From assembly GCF_900090295.1 (NCBI RefSeq), contig NZ_LT607753.1:6696001-6760000 (forward strand): DNA of 64,000 nucleotides, given 5' to 3'. Numbering within the stretch: position 1 is the first letter of the stretch; every line of letters starts with the position of its first letter. The translations under genes were made by a program, and so were the position numbers. Source of the DNA: Micromonospora coxensis. Lineage in GTDB: Bacteria > Actinomycetota > Actinomycetes > Mycobacteriales > Micromonosporaceae. The notes beneath the pieces were generated by a model. The model did not search any database. It saw only the letters and a program-made list of their open reading frames with translations, and was not told the DNA's origin. Of this stretch, positions 17,547 to 27,202 are shown piece by piece.

Positions 17547-18188
17547 ATGCACGCGGACGCCAGGATCGCCGTCATCTACTACTCCGCGACCGGCACCGTG
17601 CACCAACTCGCCCGGGCATTCGTCGACGGCGCCGCCGACGCCGGCGCGGAAGTCCGCCTGCGCCGGGTGGCAGAGCTGGCGCCGGAGCAGGTCATCGATG
17701 CCAAGCCCCAGTGGCGGGCCCACCTCGACGCCACCGCCGACATCCCCCTCGCCACCCTGGACGACCTCAGGTGGGCCAACGGGTACGCATTCGGCACGCC
17801 GACCCGTTTCGGAAACGTCTGCTCCCAGCTGCGTCAGTTCCTCGACACCACGACTGCCCCCTGGCAGGCGGAGGAACTGGCCGACAAGCCGGCGACCGGC
17901 TTCACCGCCACGTACGAGGAACACGGCGGCCAGGAGGCGACACTGCTGAGCCTCTACCAGACCTTCCACCACTGGGGGGCGATCATCGTGCCGACGGGCT
18001 ACCTGAACTACGACACCGCTCACGCCGCCGGCGGGAACCCGTACGGCGTCAGCCAGGTCGAGAGCCGCGCCAGCCGGGATCCCGAGTACGTCAAGGCCGT
18101 CCTCGAAGCCGCGCGCTTCCAGGGCGCACGCCTCGCCCGCATAGCGGCCGCCGTGACCGCCGTCCGCGCTGACAGTCCACTCGGGTAA
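17547..18188 (+). CDS. wrbA: WrbA-type NAD(P)H:quinone oxidoreductase (flavodoxin fold)
   Basis: 213 aa, ATG with AGGAGG at 17537-17542. IAVIYYSATGTVHQLA is the FMN phosphate-binding loop. FGTPTRFGNVCSQLRQFLD and the later TYEEHGGQEATLLSLYQTFHHWGAIIVP are the WrbA flavin and aromatic motifs; length is typical. WrbA proteins make two-electron reductions of quinones. The SARP-box promoter links it to the MFS exporter, so it may protect against or modify a quinone-like compound; that is inference. Confidence 0.85.
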   Translation: MHADARIAVIYYSATGTVHQLARAFVDGAADAGAEVRLRRVAELAPEQVIDAKPQWRAHLDATADIPLATLDDLRWANGYAFGTPTRFGNVCSQLRQFLDTTTAPWQAEELADKPATGFTATYEEHGGQEATLLSLYQTFHHWGAIIVPTGYLNYDTAHAAGGNPYGVSQVESRASRDPEYVKAVLEAARFQGARLARIAAAVTAVRADSPLG

Positions 18189-18560
18189 CTCCTGCGGACC
18201 GGCGCTCCCAAGGGCGCGCCGATCCGACAGCGCGGAGATGCCAGGGGCCGTACGACCCAGAGCGCCTGCCGGTAGCGCGACCGCCATGGAGAGCCGGTCG
18301 CGATACCGGCACGGCTGGCCACCGGCACACCGAGGCGCCCGCCGGACGGCCTCGGTTGCCCCCCACCACTGGCTCGGCGCCACTCGATGCAGGCGACTCG
18401 GTCGCGCGAACACCGTCGCGCGCGTCGGCTGCTCGACGTCTCGCCGGCCCCGCACTCGACCTCAAGGTTGCCTTCCTCCGGGTCGCGACGCTTCTGATCA
18501 AGGACGGTTCAGCGGCCACCACGACGGCGAGTTCGTGTACCCAGCACTCGCTGCTCTGCC
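18189..18560. other. 372 bp between wrbA and the biosynthetic operon, no gene seen
   Basis: The stretch separates convergent wrbA and the thioesterase gene. Open frames here are shadows without motifs. A short imperfect hairpin (GGCGC...GCGCC near 18203-18222) could help terminate transcription. Confidence 0.4.
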
Positions 18561-19052
18561 CTATGTCCGGCTCAGGCCGTGTACCTGGCGCGACGGCAAC
18601 GCGAACTGCATGGTCGCCACGGCGACGAGACGTCCGCACTGATCGTGGACGCGGCCGTTGGTCACCGCCATCCGGCGGCCCAGCTTCACCACCTCGATCA
18701 CCACCTCGAGCGGACCGGGCTCGGTCGCCTCCAGCAGGTTGACGCTGCCGTGGGTCAGTACCCCGGTCAGCACCCTCCCGGCGTAGGCGTTCACCGCCAG
18801 GAATGCCGCCAGATCGACAACCTTGAAGATGGCGGGACCGGACAGCGTTCCTCCGGGGCGGCATTCCAGCCCGTCGGGGCCGGCGGTGACGACGACCCGG
18901 TGCGGCGAGATCTCCGTCACCCGCAGGCCCGAGTCGGGCAGGAACTCGGTCAGTAGCTCACGTAGCTCGGGCAGCGTCAGGCGCGGCGGCAACCCGGTGG
19001 GTACGCTCGGCTGCGTCTCGTCGCGTTCGTCCAGTGGCTCGGTCACGGTCAT
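18561..19052 (-). CDS. Hotdog-fold thioesterase (PaaI-like)
   Basis: 163 aa. LSGPAIFKVVDLAAFLAVNAYAG followed by THGSVNLLEATEPGPLEVVIEVVKLGRR and AVATMQFALP is the PaaI/YbgC hotdog pattern, with the helix over the sheet. The usual catalytic Asp/Glu may be the Asp in VVDLAAF. It is the last gene of the minus-strand operon and its ATG at 19052 lies 95 nt inside the ketosynthase gene. A role in releasing a CoA- or ACP-bound product, or removing stalled acyl groups, is inference. Confidence 0.75.
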   Translation of the reverse strand: MTVTEPLDERDETQPSVPTGLPPRLTLPELRELLTEFLPDSGLRVTEISPHRVVVTAGPDGLECRPGGTLSGPAIFKVVDLAAFLAVNAYAGRVLTGVLTHGSVNLLEATEPGPLEVVIEVVKLGRRMAVTNGRVHDQCGRLVAVATMQFALPSRQVHGLSRT

Positions 19053-20709
19053 CTGACCCCCTGATGTCAGCCGTGTAGGTCACGTGCTCCCACGGATAGC
19101 TCGGCAGCGAGGCGACGCGCCGTGCGGCGCGCGACGCCTGCCAGGGCAGAGGTTCCGCCTCGTCGAGGAACCTTGCCGCAGGGTGCTCCACGCCGGCGGC
19201 CACGGCGTCCACCGCCTCCCGCGCCGCGGCGGCGGAGGCGGCGTCCACCCATACGGTGCGCCGGTGCCGGGTGCGCCCATGCGTGGCGCTGTAGGCGAAC
19301 GCGGGGTAGTCGGCCTCGTCGAGCCCGGCGAGGTGGGTTCGGTACCGCCCGGCGAGCGCGGCTACGGCCGCCGACGTGCGCGCGGAGACCGCGAACCCCG
19401 GCGGCGGAGCCGCGACCGGGGTGATGCGGGGCGCCGGGGAGAGAACGGCATAGGCGTTGGTGCCGCTCATTCCGTAGGAGCAGACCGACGCGTGGCCGCC
19501 CGCCCCGGCCGGCCACGAGGTGGGCGTAGTGGGGATGACCACGCCGGTGTCGGTGAGATCGATGCGTGGGTTGAGCGTGGTGAAGTGGGCCTGTGGTGGG
19601 ATCAGCCGGTGCTCCAGACAGAGCACCGACTTGATCAACCCCAGCACGCCGGCGGCGGACTCGGTGTGCCCGACGTTCCCCTTGACCGAGCCGACGTGCA
19701 GTGCGCCCTCACCGGGCCCGCCGCGCAGCGCGGCCGTGACAGCCGCCATCTCGACCGGGTCGCCGAGCGGGGTGCCGGTGCCGTGCGCCTCGTGGTAGCC
19801 GATGTCCGCGCCGGTCAGGCCGATCGTGGCCAGCAGGGACCGGATGAGGCGGGTCTGCGCCTCGACGCTGGGTGCGGTGAAGGCGGCGGAGCGTCCGTCC
19901 TGGTTGATCGCGGTGCCGTCGATGACCGCGTGGATCCGGTCCCGGTCGCGCACGGCGTCGTCCAGTCGTTTGAGAACCAGCATCGCGCATGCCTCGCCGC
20001 GGACGAACCCGTTCGCGGCCGCGTCGAACGGCCGGGAGGTGCCGTCCGGCGACAACGCGCCGGTGCGGGCGACGGCCCGGGTGGTCCGGGGCGCGAGTAT
20101 CAGGTTCACGCCGCCGGCTACCGCGATGTCGCAGTCTCCGGCGGTCAGCGCACGGCAGGCGGTATGCACCGCGACCAGGGAGGACGAGCATGCGGTGTCC
20201 AGGGCGAAACTCGGGCCCTGCAGACCCAGCGTGTACGCGACCCGCCCCGCCGCGAAGCTGTGCCCGTTGCCGATCGTCCAGTACGAGTTGGGTTCGCCCG
20301 TGAGCCAGGACCAGTGATCCTGCCCGGTGATCCCGACGAACACGCCGGTCGAGGAGGCCACCGCACCCGGCTGGATGGCCGCGTCTTCGAACGCCTCCCA
20401 CACCACCTCCAGCAGTAGCCGGTGCTGTGGGTCTACCGTCCGCGCCTCTCGGGGCGACATGTCGAAGAACCGGGCGTCGAAGTCGAAGGCACGCTCGAGA
20501 TAACCCCCACGGGTGATCAGGTCGTCCCACTCCGCGCCGAACGGCGCGCGCCGATCGGCCGGCATCTCGCCGGTCAGGTCGCGGCCCTCCAACAACGCCG
20601 ACCAGTACGACGCGGTGTCCACGACGTCACCGGGTGCGCGGATGCCGACGCCGACTATCGCCACGCGTTGCGGCGCCGCCCGTGCCGGGGGTGGTGGGTC
20701 CAGGGCCAC
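18958..20709 (-). CDS. Discrete type I polyketide-type ketosynthase
   Basis: 583 aa, GTG start 3 bp after the aminotransferase stop. The complete KS triad is present: Cys174 (DTACSSSL), His309 (EAHGTGT) and His348 (NVGHTES). After the KS core comes a KS-AT-type linker ending at LPSYPWEHVTY, but no acyltransferase, KR or ACP domain follows. So this is a free-standing modular-type KS that must work with a separate ACP. The final 45 residues are low in complexity and overlap the thioesterase start. It probably extends the acyl chain made by this operon. Confidence 0.9.
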   Translation of the reverse strand: MALDPPPPARAAPQRVAIVGVGIRAPGDVVDTASYWSALLEGRDLTGEMPADRRAPFGAEWDDLITRGGYLERAFDFDARFFDMSPREARTVDPQHRLLLEVVWEAFEDAAIQPGAVASSTGVFVGITGQDHWSWLTGEPNSYWTIGNGHSFAAGRVAYTLGLQGPSFALDTACSSSLVAVHTACRALTAGDCDIAVAGGVNLILAPRTTRAVARTGALSPDGTSRPFDAAANGFVRGEACAMLVLKRLDDAVRDRDRIHAVIDGTAINQDGRSAAFTAPSVEAQTRLIRSLLATIGLTGADIGYHEAHGTGTPLGDPVEMAAVTAALRGGPGEGALHVGSVKGNVGHTESAAGVLGLIKSVLCLEHRLIPPQAHFTTLNPRIDLTDTGVVIPTTPTSWPAGAGGHASVCSYGMSGTNAYAVLSPAPRITPVAAPPPGFAVSARTSAAVAALAGRYRTHLAGLDEADYPAFAYSATHGRTRHRRTVWVDAASAAAAREAVDAVAAGVEHPAARFLDEAEPLPWQASRAARRVASLPSYPWEHVTYTADIRGSDDRDRATGRTRRDAAERTHRVAAAPDAARAT

Positions 20710-20712
20710 TGG

Positions 20713-21798
20713 CTACACCACCCGGTGCAGCCAGTGGTGGCTGTCCGCGAGGCGGCCGCTCTGGATGCCGACGATGTGCTCGCGGATCGCCAGTGTGGAG
20801 GATCCCGGTTCGCCGTCACCGACGACCTGCTCGAAGCCCTCGCCCTTGATGGCGAGGATCGGCGTGATGACGGCCGCGGTCCCGGCCGCGAACATCTCGG
20901 AGATCGAGCCCGCCGCGCAGCGCTCCCGCAGCTCGTCGATGCCGATCTGCCGCTCCACCGCCTTCAGGTCGTGCTCCGCTGCCAGCTTCAGGACACTGGC
21001 TCGAGTGACCCCGTCCAGGATCGTGCCGAGGCCCGGTGTGATCAGCTCACGGTCCGCGGTGACCAGGAACAGGTTCATCGTGCCCGACTCCTCCAGGTAA
21101 CCCCGGCCGGGCTCGCTGAGGTAGAGCACCTGCTGGCAACCGTTGTCATGAGCCTCGACCTGAGCGGCGAGGCTGGCCGCGTAGTTGCCGCCGCACTTGG
21201 CCCGGCCGGTGCCGCCCTCGGCCGCCCTGGTGTAGGTGCTGCTGACCCAGAGTGTCACCCCGGCCGCGCCGCCGGAGAAGTACGACGCAGCAGGTGAAGC
21301 GATGACGTAGTAACTGACCTGTGCCGCCGGGCGCACCCCCAGGAACGCCTCCGAGCCGAACATGAAGGGGCGGATGTAGAGACTCGTCCGGCCGTCGTGC
21401 GCGGGCACCCAGGACTCGTCGGCCCGCACCAGGGCCTCGATGCTGGCGATGAACGCCTCCTCCTCGAGCACCGGCAACGCCAGCCGGCGCGCGGAGTGCA
21501 CGAACCGCCGTGCGTTCAAATCCGGCCGGAACAGCCAGACGCTCCCGTCGGCGTGCCGGAACGCCTTCAGTCCCTCGAAGATCTCCTGGGCGTAGTGCAG
21601 CACCGCGGCCGCCGGATGCAGCGGGATCGGCGCCAGCGCGGTCACCTTCCCGTCGTGCCAGCCCGAATCCGCTGTCCACACCGCCGACGCCATGTGGTCG
21701 GTGAAGTACTGGCCGAACCCGGGTGCGGCGAGAATCGCCTCCCGGTCGCCGTCGGGCAGCGGACTCTCGTTACGGTGCAGCGGAAACGCGATACTCAT
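20713..21798 (-). CDS. ilvE: Branched-chain amino acid aminotransferase (class IV PLP)
   Basis: 361 aa from ATG 21798, with GGAGGGG upstream; ATGA overlap with the FabF-like gene. Fold-type IV motifs: AQEIFEGLKAFRH, RPFMFGSEAFLGV, PLP lysine Lys201 in GRAKCGGNYAASL, EESGTMNLF, and GTILDGVTRASVL. The length is normal for IlvE. A second IlvE inside a cyclohexane-acid cluster could aminate a 2-oxo acid intermediate (or deaminate Val/Leu/Ile for a starter). Which one applies cannot be read from the sequence. Confidence 0.9.
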   Translation of the reverse strand: MSIAFPLHRNESPLPDGDREAILAAPGFGQYFTDHMASAVWTADSGWHDGKVTALAPIPLHPAAAVLHYAQEIFEGLKAFRHADGSVWLFRPDLNARRFVHSARRLALPVLEEEAFIASIEALVRADESWVPAHDGRTSLYIRPFMFGSEAFLGVRPAAQVSYYVIASPAASYFSGGAAGVTLWVSSTYTRAAEGGTGRAKCGGNYAASLAAQVEAHDNGCQQVLYLSEPGRGYLEESGTMNLFLVTADRELITPGLGTILDGVTRASVLKLAAEHDLKAVERQIGIDELRERCAAGSISEMFAAGTAAVITPILAIKGEGFEQVVGDGEPGSSTLAIREHIVGIQSGRLADSHHWLHRVV

Positions 21799-23084
21799 CG
21801 AATCCCCTCCTGGGCGGGCATCGAATATTTTGGCGCACGGAACACCACCACACAGTTCTGCCCGCCGAACCCGAACGCGTTGGCCGCCGCCACCCTGACA
21901 GGCAGTTTCCGGGCCACGTGAGGGACGTAGTCGAGGTCGCACTGCGGGTCGGGCACGTCCAGATTGATGGTGGGCGGCACGACGCCTTCCCGGATGGCCA
22001 TGGCGCACACCATGGCTCCGAGGGAGCCGGCCGCTCCGATCAGGTGACCGACCATGGATTTGGGGCTGCTGACCGCCACCCGTTGCGCCGACTCACCCAG
22101 CGCGGCCCGGATCGCCCTGGTCTCCGTCCGGTCGTTGGCCTGGGTGGACGTTCCGTGTGCGCAGATGTAGTCCACCTCGCAGGGATGCACCTCGGCACGC
22201 CGTAACGCATCGCCGATGGCCGCCGTCGCGTGTGCGCCGTCCGGGCTCGGTGCGCTCACGTGGAACGCGTCGCAGGTCAGGGCACCACCCGAGACAGTGG
22301 CGTAGGGCACGACGCCACGCCGGGCGGCATGCTCGGCCGACTCCACCACCATCAGCACTGCCCCCTCGCCGAAGACGAAGCCGTCCCGGTCGGCCGAGAA
22401 CGGCCGGCTCGCCGCGGCGGGATCGTCGTTGCGTTGCGACATCGCACCCATGGCGCTCAGGCCGGCGAACATGACCGGGGTGATCGCCGCGTCCGTTCCT
22501 CCGCACACGACGGCGTCCGCCTCACCGGCGAGGATCAGTCGCCGGGCATCGAGCAGCGCGTACAGCCCGCTGGCACAGGCCAACGCGCTGGCGTTCACCG
22601 GGCCGTGCACGCCCAGGTCGATGGCCACCTCGCAGGCCGGCATGTTGGTCAGTGACGACGGGACGAAGTAGCTGCTCGGCGAGACGGGCTGGGGCAGGGC
22701 CACCAGTCCCCGGGTGGCCGTCTCGACCGTGTCGAAGCCGGCGACGGCCGCGTTCACCACCACGCCGACCCGGCCGGCGTTGTCGGCGTCGATCTCCAGC
22801 TTCGCGTCGGCGATCGCCTCCCGCGCCGCCACCACCGCGAACTGGGAGAACCGTGCGGACCGGCGGACACGTCTGGCGTCCAGGTGGTCCGACGGATCGA
22901 AGCCAATCACCTCGGCCGCGATCCGGGTCGGGAACGCGCTCGTGTCGAACGCCGTGACCGGGCCGACGCCGGACCGCCCGGCGAGCAGATTCCGCCAGGT
23001 GGTCTCCCTGCCGACTCCCGCCGGGGTGACCGCACCGATGCCGGTGATCACCACCTCTGGACGGGTCGGGTGTCCGCTATCCAT
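21795..23084 (-). CDS. FabF-like 3-oxoacyl-ACP synthase (KAS II type)
   Basis: 429 aa from ATG 23084. An in-frame upstream extension lacks a ribosome site and falls in the neighbouring gene. Start VVITGIGAVTPAG, active Cys170 (ALACASG), His310 (CAHGTST), Lys342 and His347 (PKSMVGHLIGAAG), and the C-terminal NAFGFGGQN are all classical FabF motifs. It overlaps both neighbours by a few bases. It could elongate the cyclohexyl-type acyl group, or be a resistant copy of the housekeeping KAS II. Both are inference. Confidence 0.9.
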   Translation of the reverse strand: MDSGHPTRPEVVITGIGAVTPAGVGRETTWRNLLAGRSGVGPVTAFDTSAFPTRIAAEVIGFDPSDHLDARRVRRSARFSQFAVVAAREAIADAKLEIDADNAGRVGVVVNAAVAGFDTVETATRGLVALPQPVSPSSYFVPSSLTNMPACEVAIDLGVHGPVNASALACASGLYALLDARRLILAGEADAVVCGGTDAAITPVMFAGLSAMGAMSQRNDDPAAASRPFSADRDGFVFGEGAVLMVVESAEHAARRGVVPYATVSGGALTCDAFHVSAPSPDGAHATAAIGDALRRAEVHPCEVDYICAHGTSTQANDRTETRAIRAALGESAQRVAVSSPKSMVGHLIGAAGSLGAMVCAMAIREGVVPPTINLDVPDPQCDLDYVPHVARKLPVRVAAANAFGFGGQNCVVVFRAPKYSMPAQEGIR

Positions 23085-25191
23085 GACCGGCCTTTCCCTG
23101 AACGAGCAGCTGTCCGGACCGGCCCTGCGCCGCATCGCGACCGGCCCGCGTCGTGTGGACAGCCGGCGTGAGCTGCTCCAGCTCCGCCACCACGTCCGCC
23201 GTCACGGCGAACCCCTCGGCGAACGCCCGGACGGCGTCCAGCCCATCGGCGTCGCGAGCGCCGCCCACGACCCGGTGCCACACGCCGGCCTGCCGGGCCA
23301 GCGCGGGAACCACCCCGTCGGCCGTCTGCCCGGCCGCGATCACGACCGTGTCCGCCGGTACCACGGCGTCCGCACCGGCGGCGTCGACGATGTGCACGCC
23401 GTCCGACGTGATCCGCCGGAACCGGACCCCGGAGACGATCCGTACTCCGTGCCGGCGCAGGTCCGCCAGCACCGCCCAGCGGCTGGACCGACCGAGTCTC
23501 GGTCCGATCCGGGGACCGCGGTGCAGGATCGTCACCTCAAGCTCGGCGGCGGCCGGAGCCGGACCTGCGGCGAGCCCGTACGTGCGCAGGAAGCGCTCGA
23601 TCTCGTCCGGCCGTTCCGGACCGCGAGCGGCCAGGTGGGCAAGGTCGACCGCGATGCCTCCGCCTCCGATGATCGCCACGCGTCCGCGCAGCGCGCCGCC
23701 GGCGAACGCCTGGGGGTAGGTCAGTACGTGCGGCAGGTCGGCGCCGGGGATCTCGACCCGGCGGGGCCGTACCCCGCTGGCGACGATCAGGCCGGCGAAG
23801 GCCCGCAGCAGGGGGACGTCACCGGCGCCGATCGGGCGGCCGACATGCATCCGGACGCCGAGGCGGTCCAGGTCTGCGGTGAAATAGTCGATGGTGGCGT
23901 GGTAGTCGGCCTTGCCCGGGACCCGGCCCGCCAGACGGAACTGGCCACCGAGCCCGTCCGCGGCCTCATACAGGTCGACCCGGTGCCCGGCCGACGCGAG
24001 TGCGTGCGCGGCCTGCAGGCCGGCCGGGCCGCCGCCGATCACGGCCAGCCGCAGCTGTCGGGCGCTGCGCGCCGGCAGCGCCGTCAGCTCCCGGCCGGCC
24101 CGCGGGTTGACCATGCAGGACACCTCCCCATCGACCAGCGACCGGTCGATGCAGGCCTGGTTGCAGCCGATGCAGACGTTCACCGGACGCCGCCGCCGGC
24201 TGCGGGTGATCAGCTCGGGGTCGGCCAGGAACGGGCGGGCCATCGACACGAAGTCGAGCCCGCTCGTCGCGAGGATGTCCTCGGCATGCCCGACCCGGTT
24301 CACGCGGTTGCTGGCGATCACCGGGGTCGATCCGACCGCCGCCTTCACCGCGGCGGCCACGGAAATCCACGCACCGGGCGGCACGATCGCCTGCACGCTG
24401 GGCACCGGGGACTCGTGCCAGCCGACGCCGACGTTCAGCGCGTCGGCACCGGCGGCCACCAGCGACCGGGCGAAGTCCAGCACGTCGGCGTGCGGGGTGC
24501 CACCAGCCATCAGGTCGAGCCCGGTGAACCGGACGACGATCGGGAAGTCCGCGCCGGTGGCTTCCCGGGCCGCCCGGGTGACCTCGACCCCGAAACGCCG
24601 TCGGCGCCGCGCGTCGCCGCCCCACTCGTCGTCCCGGAGGTTGGTCAGCGGCGAGAGGAACTGGTCGACGAGGTAGCCCTCCGAGCCCATGATCTCCACC
24701 GCGTCGAACCCGAGCTCGCGGCCCAGCGCCGCCGCTCGTGCGAAGTCCGCCACCGTGGCACGGATCTGCGCCGCGGTCAGGGCCTGCGGTGTGCTGCCGG
24801 AGAACCTGCTGTGCACCGCGGACGGCGCGACCGGAGACACCCCGAACGCCGTCGGCGAGGCGTACCGGCCGGCGTGGAACAACTGCAACGCGATGAGCCC
24901 GCCCGCGTCGTGGACCGTTGTCACGACCCGGCGCAGGCGGTCGCGAAAGGCGACGTCGCCGAGCACGCCGTACCCGCGCCCGCCCGCGCCGGCCACGCTC
25001 ACCGCGGCGCCGCCGGTGATCATCAACCCGGCACCGCCGCGGGCCCGCTCCGCGTAGAACGCGGCCAGCGCGGCACCGCCGTCCTCGCGCGTCTCCAGCC
25101 CGAGGTGCATCGCGCCCATGACTATGCGGTGGGGGATGTGCAGCGACCCGATCCGGCCGGCCCGGAAGACGTGCCGGAACTCGTCAGCCAT
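23077..25191 (-). CDS. OYE-type Fe-S flavoprotein, 2,4-dienoyl-CoA reductase-like
   Basis: 704 aa. The N-terminal half is an old-yellow-enzyme TIM barrel ([37 protein letters not shown]). Then comes a 4Fe-4S cysteine cluster ([13 protein letters not shown], next Cys in EVSCMVNP) and a C-terminal FAD/NAD(P) domain ([19 protein letters not shown]). This is the FadH/trimethylamine dehydrogenase layout. In known cyclohexanecarboxylate pathways a dienoyl-CoA-type reductase reduces ring dienes made from shikimate, which is the proposed role. It overlaps both neighbours by 8 bases. Confidence 0.88.
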   Translation of the reverse strand: MADEFRHVFRAGRIGSLHIPHRIVMGAMHLGLETREDGGAALAAFYAERARGGAGLMITGGAAVSVAGAGGRGYGVLGDVAFRDRLRRVVTTVHDAGGLIALQLFHAGRYASPTAFGVSPVAPSAVHSRFSGSTPQALTAAQIRATVADFARAAALGRELGFDAVEIMGSEGYLVDQFLSPLTNLRDDEWGGDARRRRRFGVEVTRAAREATGADFPIVVRFTGLDLMAGGTPHADVLDFARSLVAAGADALNVGVGWHESPVPSVQAIVPPGAWISVAAAVKAAVGSTPVIASNRVNRVGHAEDILATSGLDFVSMARPFLADPELITRSRRRRPVNVCIGCNQACIDRSLVDGEVSCMVNPRAGRELTALPARSARQLRLAVIGGGPAGLQAAHALASAGHRVDLYEAADGLGGQFRLAGRVPGKADYHATIDYFTADLDRLGVRMHVGRPIGAGDVPLLRAFAGLIVASGVRPRRVEIPGADLPHVLTYPQAFAGGALRGRVAIIGGGGIAVDLAHLAARGPERPDEIERFLRTYGLAAGPAPAAAELEVTILHRGPRIGPRLGRSSRWAVLADLRRHGVRIVSGVRFRRITSDGVHIVDAAGADAVVPADTVVIAAGQTADGVVPALARQAGVWHRVVGGARDADGLDAVRAFAEGFAVTADVVAELEQLTPAVHTTRAGRDAAQGRSGQLLVQGKAGHG

Positions 25192-26002
25192 GCCGGCCCA
25201 GCGGTGGCGTCAGATCTTCGGCGAAGGGCGGTGCGACCACCGACAGGCCGCCGTCCACCACGATGGTCTGGCCGGTGATGTACTCCGAGGCGGGTGCGAG
25301 CAGGAACGCGACCACATCGGCCACCTCCTGGACGGTGCCCATGCGTGCCCTGGGGATCTTCGGCAGCACCCGCGACAGCGGAGCCATGCCGGGGACGTTG
25401 TAGAAATACTCCGAGGAGTCCGACTCGATGATGCCGCCGTTGACGGCGTTGACGTTGACGCCCCGCGGCGCGAACTCCACCGCCATGTACCGCACCCACG
25501 CCTCGATGGCCGCCTTGGCCGCGCCGAGATTGGCGTAGGTGGGGTAGGCCCGGATGCTGCCGTAGCTCGACAGCGCCACGACGCGCCCGCCGTTGTCCAT
25601 CAGGTCCACCGCGCGCTGGGTGCCCAGCACGAAGGCACGGATGTTCATCGCGTACGAGCGGTCCAGGTGGTGCAGCTTGAGGTCGGCGATGTTCTTGAAC
25701 GAGCTGGCGGCGGCGTTGCAGACGAAGTAGTCGAGCCGGCCGAAGGTGCTGCCCACGGTGTCGAACAGGCGCTCGATCTGGGCCGGGTCCTCGACGTCGG
25801 CCTGCACGGCCACGGCCTTGCCGCCGAGCCCTTCGATCTCGCCGCACACCTGGTCGGCGAGATCGGCGTTCTTCTTGTAGTTCACCACGACGGAGGCTCC
25901 GGAGCCGGCCAGCGCCAGCGCCAGCGCCCGCCCGATGCCGCGGGAGCTTCCGGTGATCAGCGAGACCTTTCCCTCGTGGACACCGGTCGGGTGGTCGGTC
26001 AT
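25184..26002 (-). CDS. chcA: ChcA-like SDR, 1-cyclohexenylcarbonyl-CoA reductase
   Basis: 272 aa, ATG overlapping the acyl-CoA dehydrogenase stop (ATGA). SDR motifs: [15 protein letters not shown], and catalytic Tyr-x6-Lys in [25 protein letters not shown] and [19 protein letters not shown] are close to FabL (enoyl-ACP reductase III) and, as I recall it, even closer to Streptomyces ChcA, which reduces 1-cyclohexenylcarbonyl-CoA to cyclohexanecarboxyl-CoA. The neighbours are what ChcA clusters contain, which strengthens the call. An ordinary FabL-like enoyl reductase is the alternative. Confidence 0.75.
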   Translation of the reverse strand: MTDHPTGVHEGKVSLITGSSRGIGRALALALAGSGASVVVNYKKNADLADQVCGEIEGLGGKAVAVQADVEDPAQIERLFDTVGSTFGRLDYFVCNAAASSFKNIADLKLHHLDRSYAMNIRAFVLGTQRAVDLMDNGGRVVALSSYGSIRAYPTYANLGAAKAAIEAWVRYMAVEFAPRGVNVNAVNGGIIESDSSEYFYNVPGMAPLSRVLPKIPRARMGTVQEVADVVAFLLAPASEYITGQTIVVDGGLSVVAPPFAEDLTPPLGRHG

Positions 26003-27144
26003 CGCACATCCCCCAGCACGTCGCGGGCTATCACGGTCTTCTGGATCTCGTTGGTGCCCTCTTCGAAGCGTTGCGCCCGCGCGTCCCGGTAGACCCGTTC
26101 GATCGGGCTGGACTCCCAGTAGCCGATGCCGCCGTGCACCTGGAGCGCCTTGTCGGTCACCCGGGCGAGCATGTCGACCGCGGTGAGCTTGGCCATCGAG
26201 GACAGCGCCGCGGCGCGCGGGTCGCCGGACTCCCATCGGCCCGCCGCGTACAGCGCGAGCTGGCGGGCGGCCTCGAGGTCTGCGGCGTTCTCGGCCAGCG
26301 CGAAGGCGACGGCCTGCCGGGCGGCGAGGGGTTTGCCGAACGTACGCCGGGCGCGGGCATGGGCAACGGCCAACTCCTGCGCCCGTCGGGCCAACCCCAC
26401 GCAGGTCATGGCGACCGCGATCCGGCTCGGGGTGAGGAAGCCGCCGAGCGCGACCTCGAGGCCCTGACCCTCCTCGCCGAGCCGGTGCGCCACCGGGACC
26501 GGCGTGCGGTCGAAGGTGAGCCTGGCGTGGTCGGTGCCGCGCACGCCCATCGTGTCGGGCATGGGCATCACCGTGACGCCGGGCGCGTGCCGGTCCACCA
26601 TGAGGGCGAGCGTGCCGTCCTTGCCTGTGGTGCCGTGCAGCCGCGCGAACGTCAACCACCAGTCGCAGCTCACCCCGAAGGTGATCAGATGCTTGTCACC
26701 GGAGAGCAGGTAGGTGTCCCCCTCGCGCACCACGCTGCACCGTAGGTCGGCTCCGGTCCCGGCGGTCGGTTCCGTCAGCGTGAACGCGACCCTGATGTCC
26801 CCGGCGACCTGCGGCAGCACGAACTTCTTGCGCTGCTCGCCGTTGGCGAACTGGTCCATCGACCGCCACACGCCGTTGCAGACGTGCACGATCATCCGCA
26901 GCGAGGCGTGGGACATCGAGAAGAGCTCGAGCAGCTCGAGGTAGCGGACGAAGGGCAGCCCGCGGCCGCCGTACTCCTCGGGTGCGGCCAACCTGAGATA
27001 GCCCAGGTCGCGTAGCTCGTCGTAGAGCCTGCCGGGCACCGCGCGGGTCTGCTCGATCTGCGCCGCGTACTGCTCGCCGGGCCCGCGGACGAACGCCTCC
27101 ACCTCCTCCCGCAGGGCCTGGAAACGGCTCTCGTCCGTGGTCAT
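25999..27144 (-). CDS. Acyl-CoA dehydrogenase
   Basis: 381 aa from ATG 27144. The usual three-part fold is visible: an N-terminal helical part ([15 protein letters not shown]), a central beta domain with [14 protein letters not shown] and [13 protein letters not shown], and a C-terminal helical part with QVHGGIGY and the catalytic base region [10 protein letters not shown]. The length is standard. In the ring pathway it could introduce or move double bonds in hydroxycyclohexenyl-CoA intermediates. The spacer before it (27145-27202) is a low-complexity GGCGTC-rich stretch. Confidence 0.9.
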   Translation of the reverse strand: MTTDESRFQALREEVEAFVRGPGEQYAAQIEQTRAVPGRLYDELRDLGYLRLAAPEEYGGRGLPFVRYLELLELFSMSHASLRMIVHVCNGVWRSMDQFANGEQRKKFVLPQVAGDIRVAFTLTEPTAGTGADLRCSVVREGDTYLLSGDKHLITFGVSCDWWLTFARLHGTTGKDGTLALMVDRHAPGVTVMPMPDTMGVRGTDHARLTFDRTPVPVAHRLGEEGQGLEVALGGFLTPSRIAVAMTCVGLARRAQELAVAHARARRTFGKPLAARQAVAFALAENAADLEAARQLALYAAGRWESGDPRAAALSSMAKLTAVDMLARVTDKALQVHGGIGYWESSPIERVYRDARAQRFEEGTNEIQKTVIARDVLGDVR

Positions 27145-27202
27145 CACCGCGTTCCTCTCGTCATGGTCGCCATGGGCGTCATCGTCGGCGTCGGCCTTGG
27201 CG

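Noticed and set aside
17484..18455. A 323-codon minus-strand frame opposite wrbA
   Set aside because: Shadow of wrbA; its sequence is Gly/Arg/Val low complexity.
18958..20709. Start of a multimodular PKS
   Set aside because: The frame stops after the KS linker, and no AT, KR, DH or further KS domains occur in the window.
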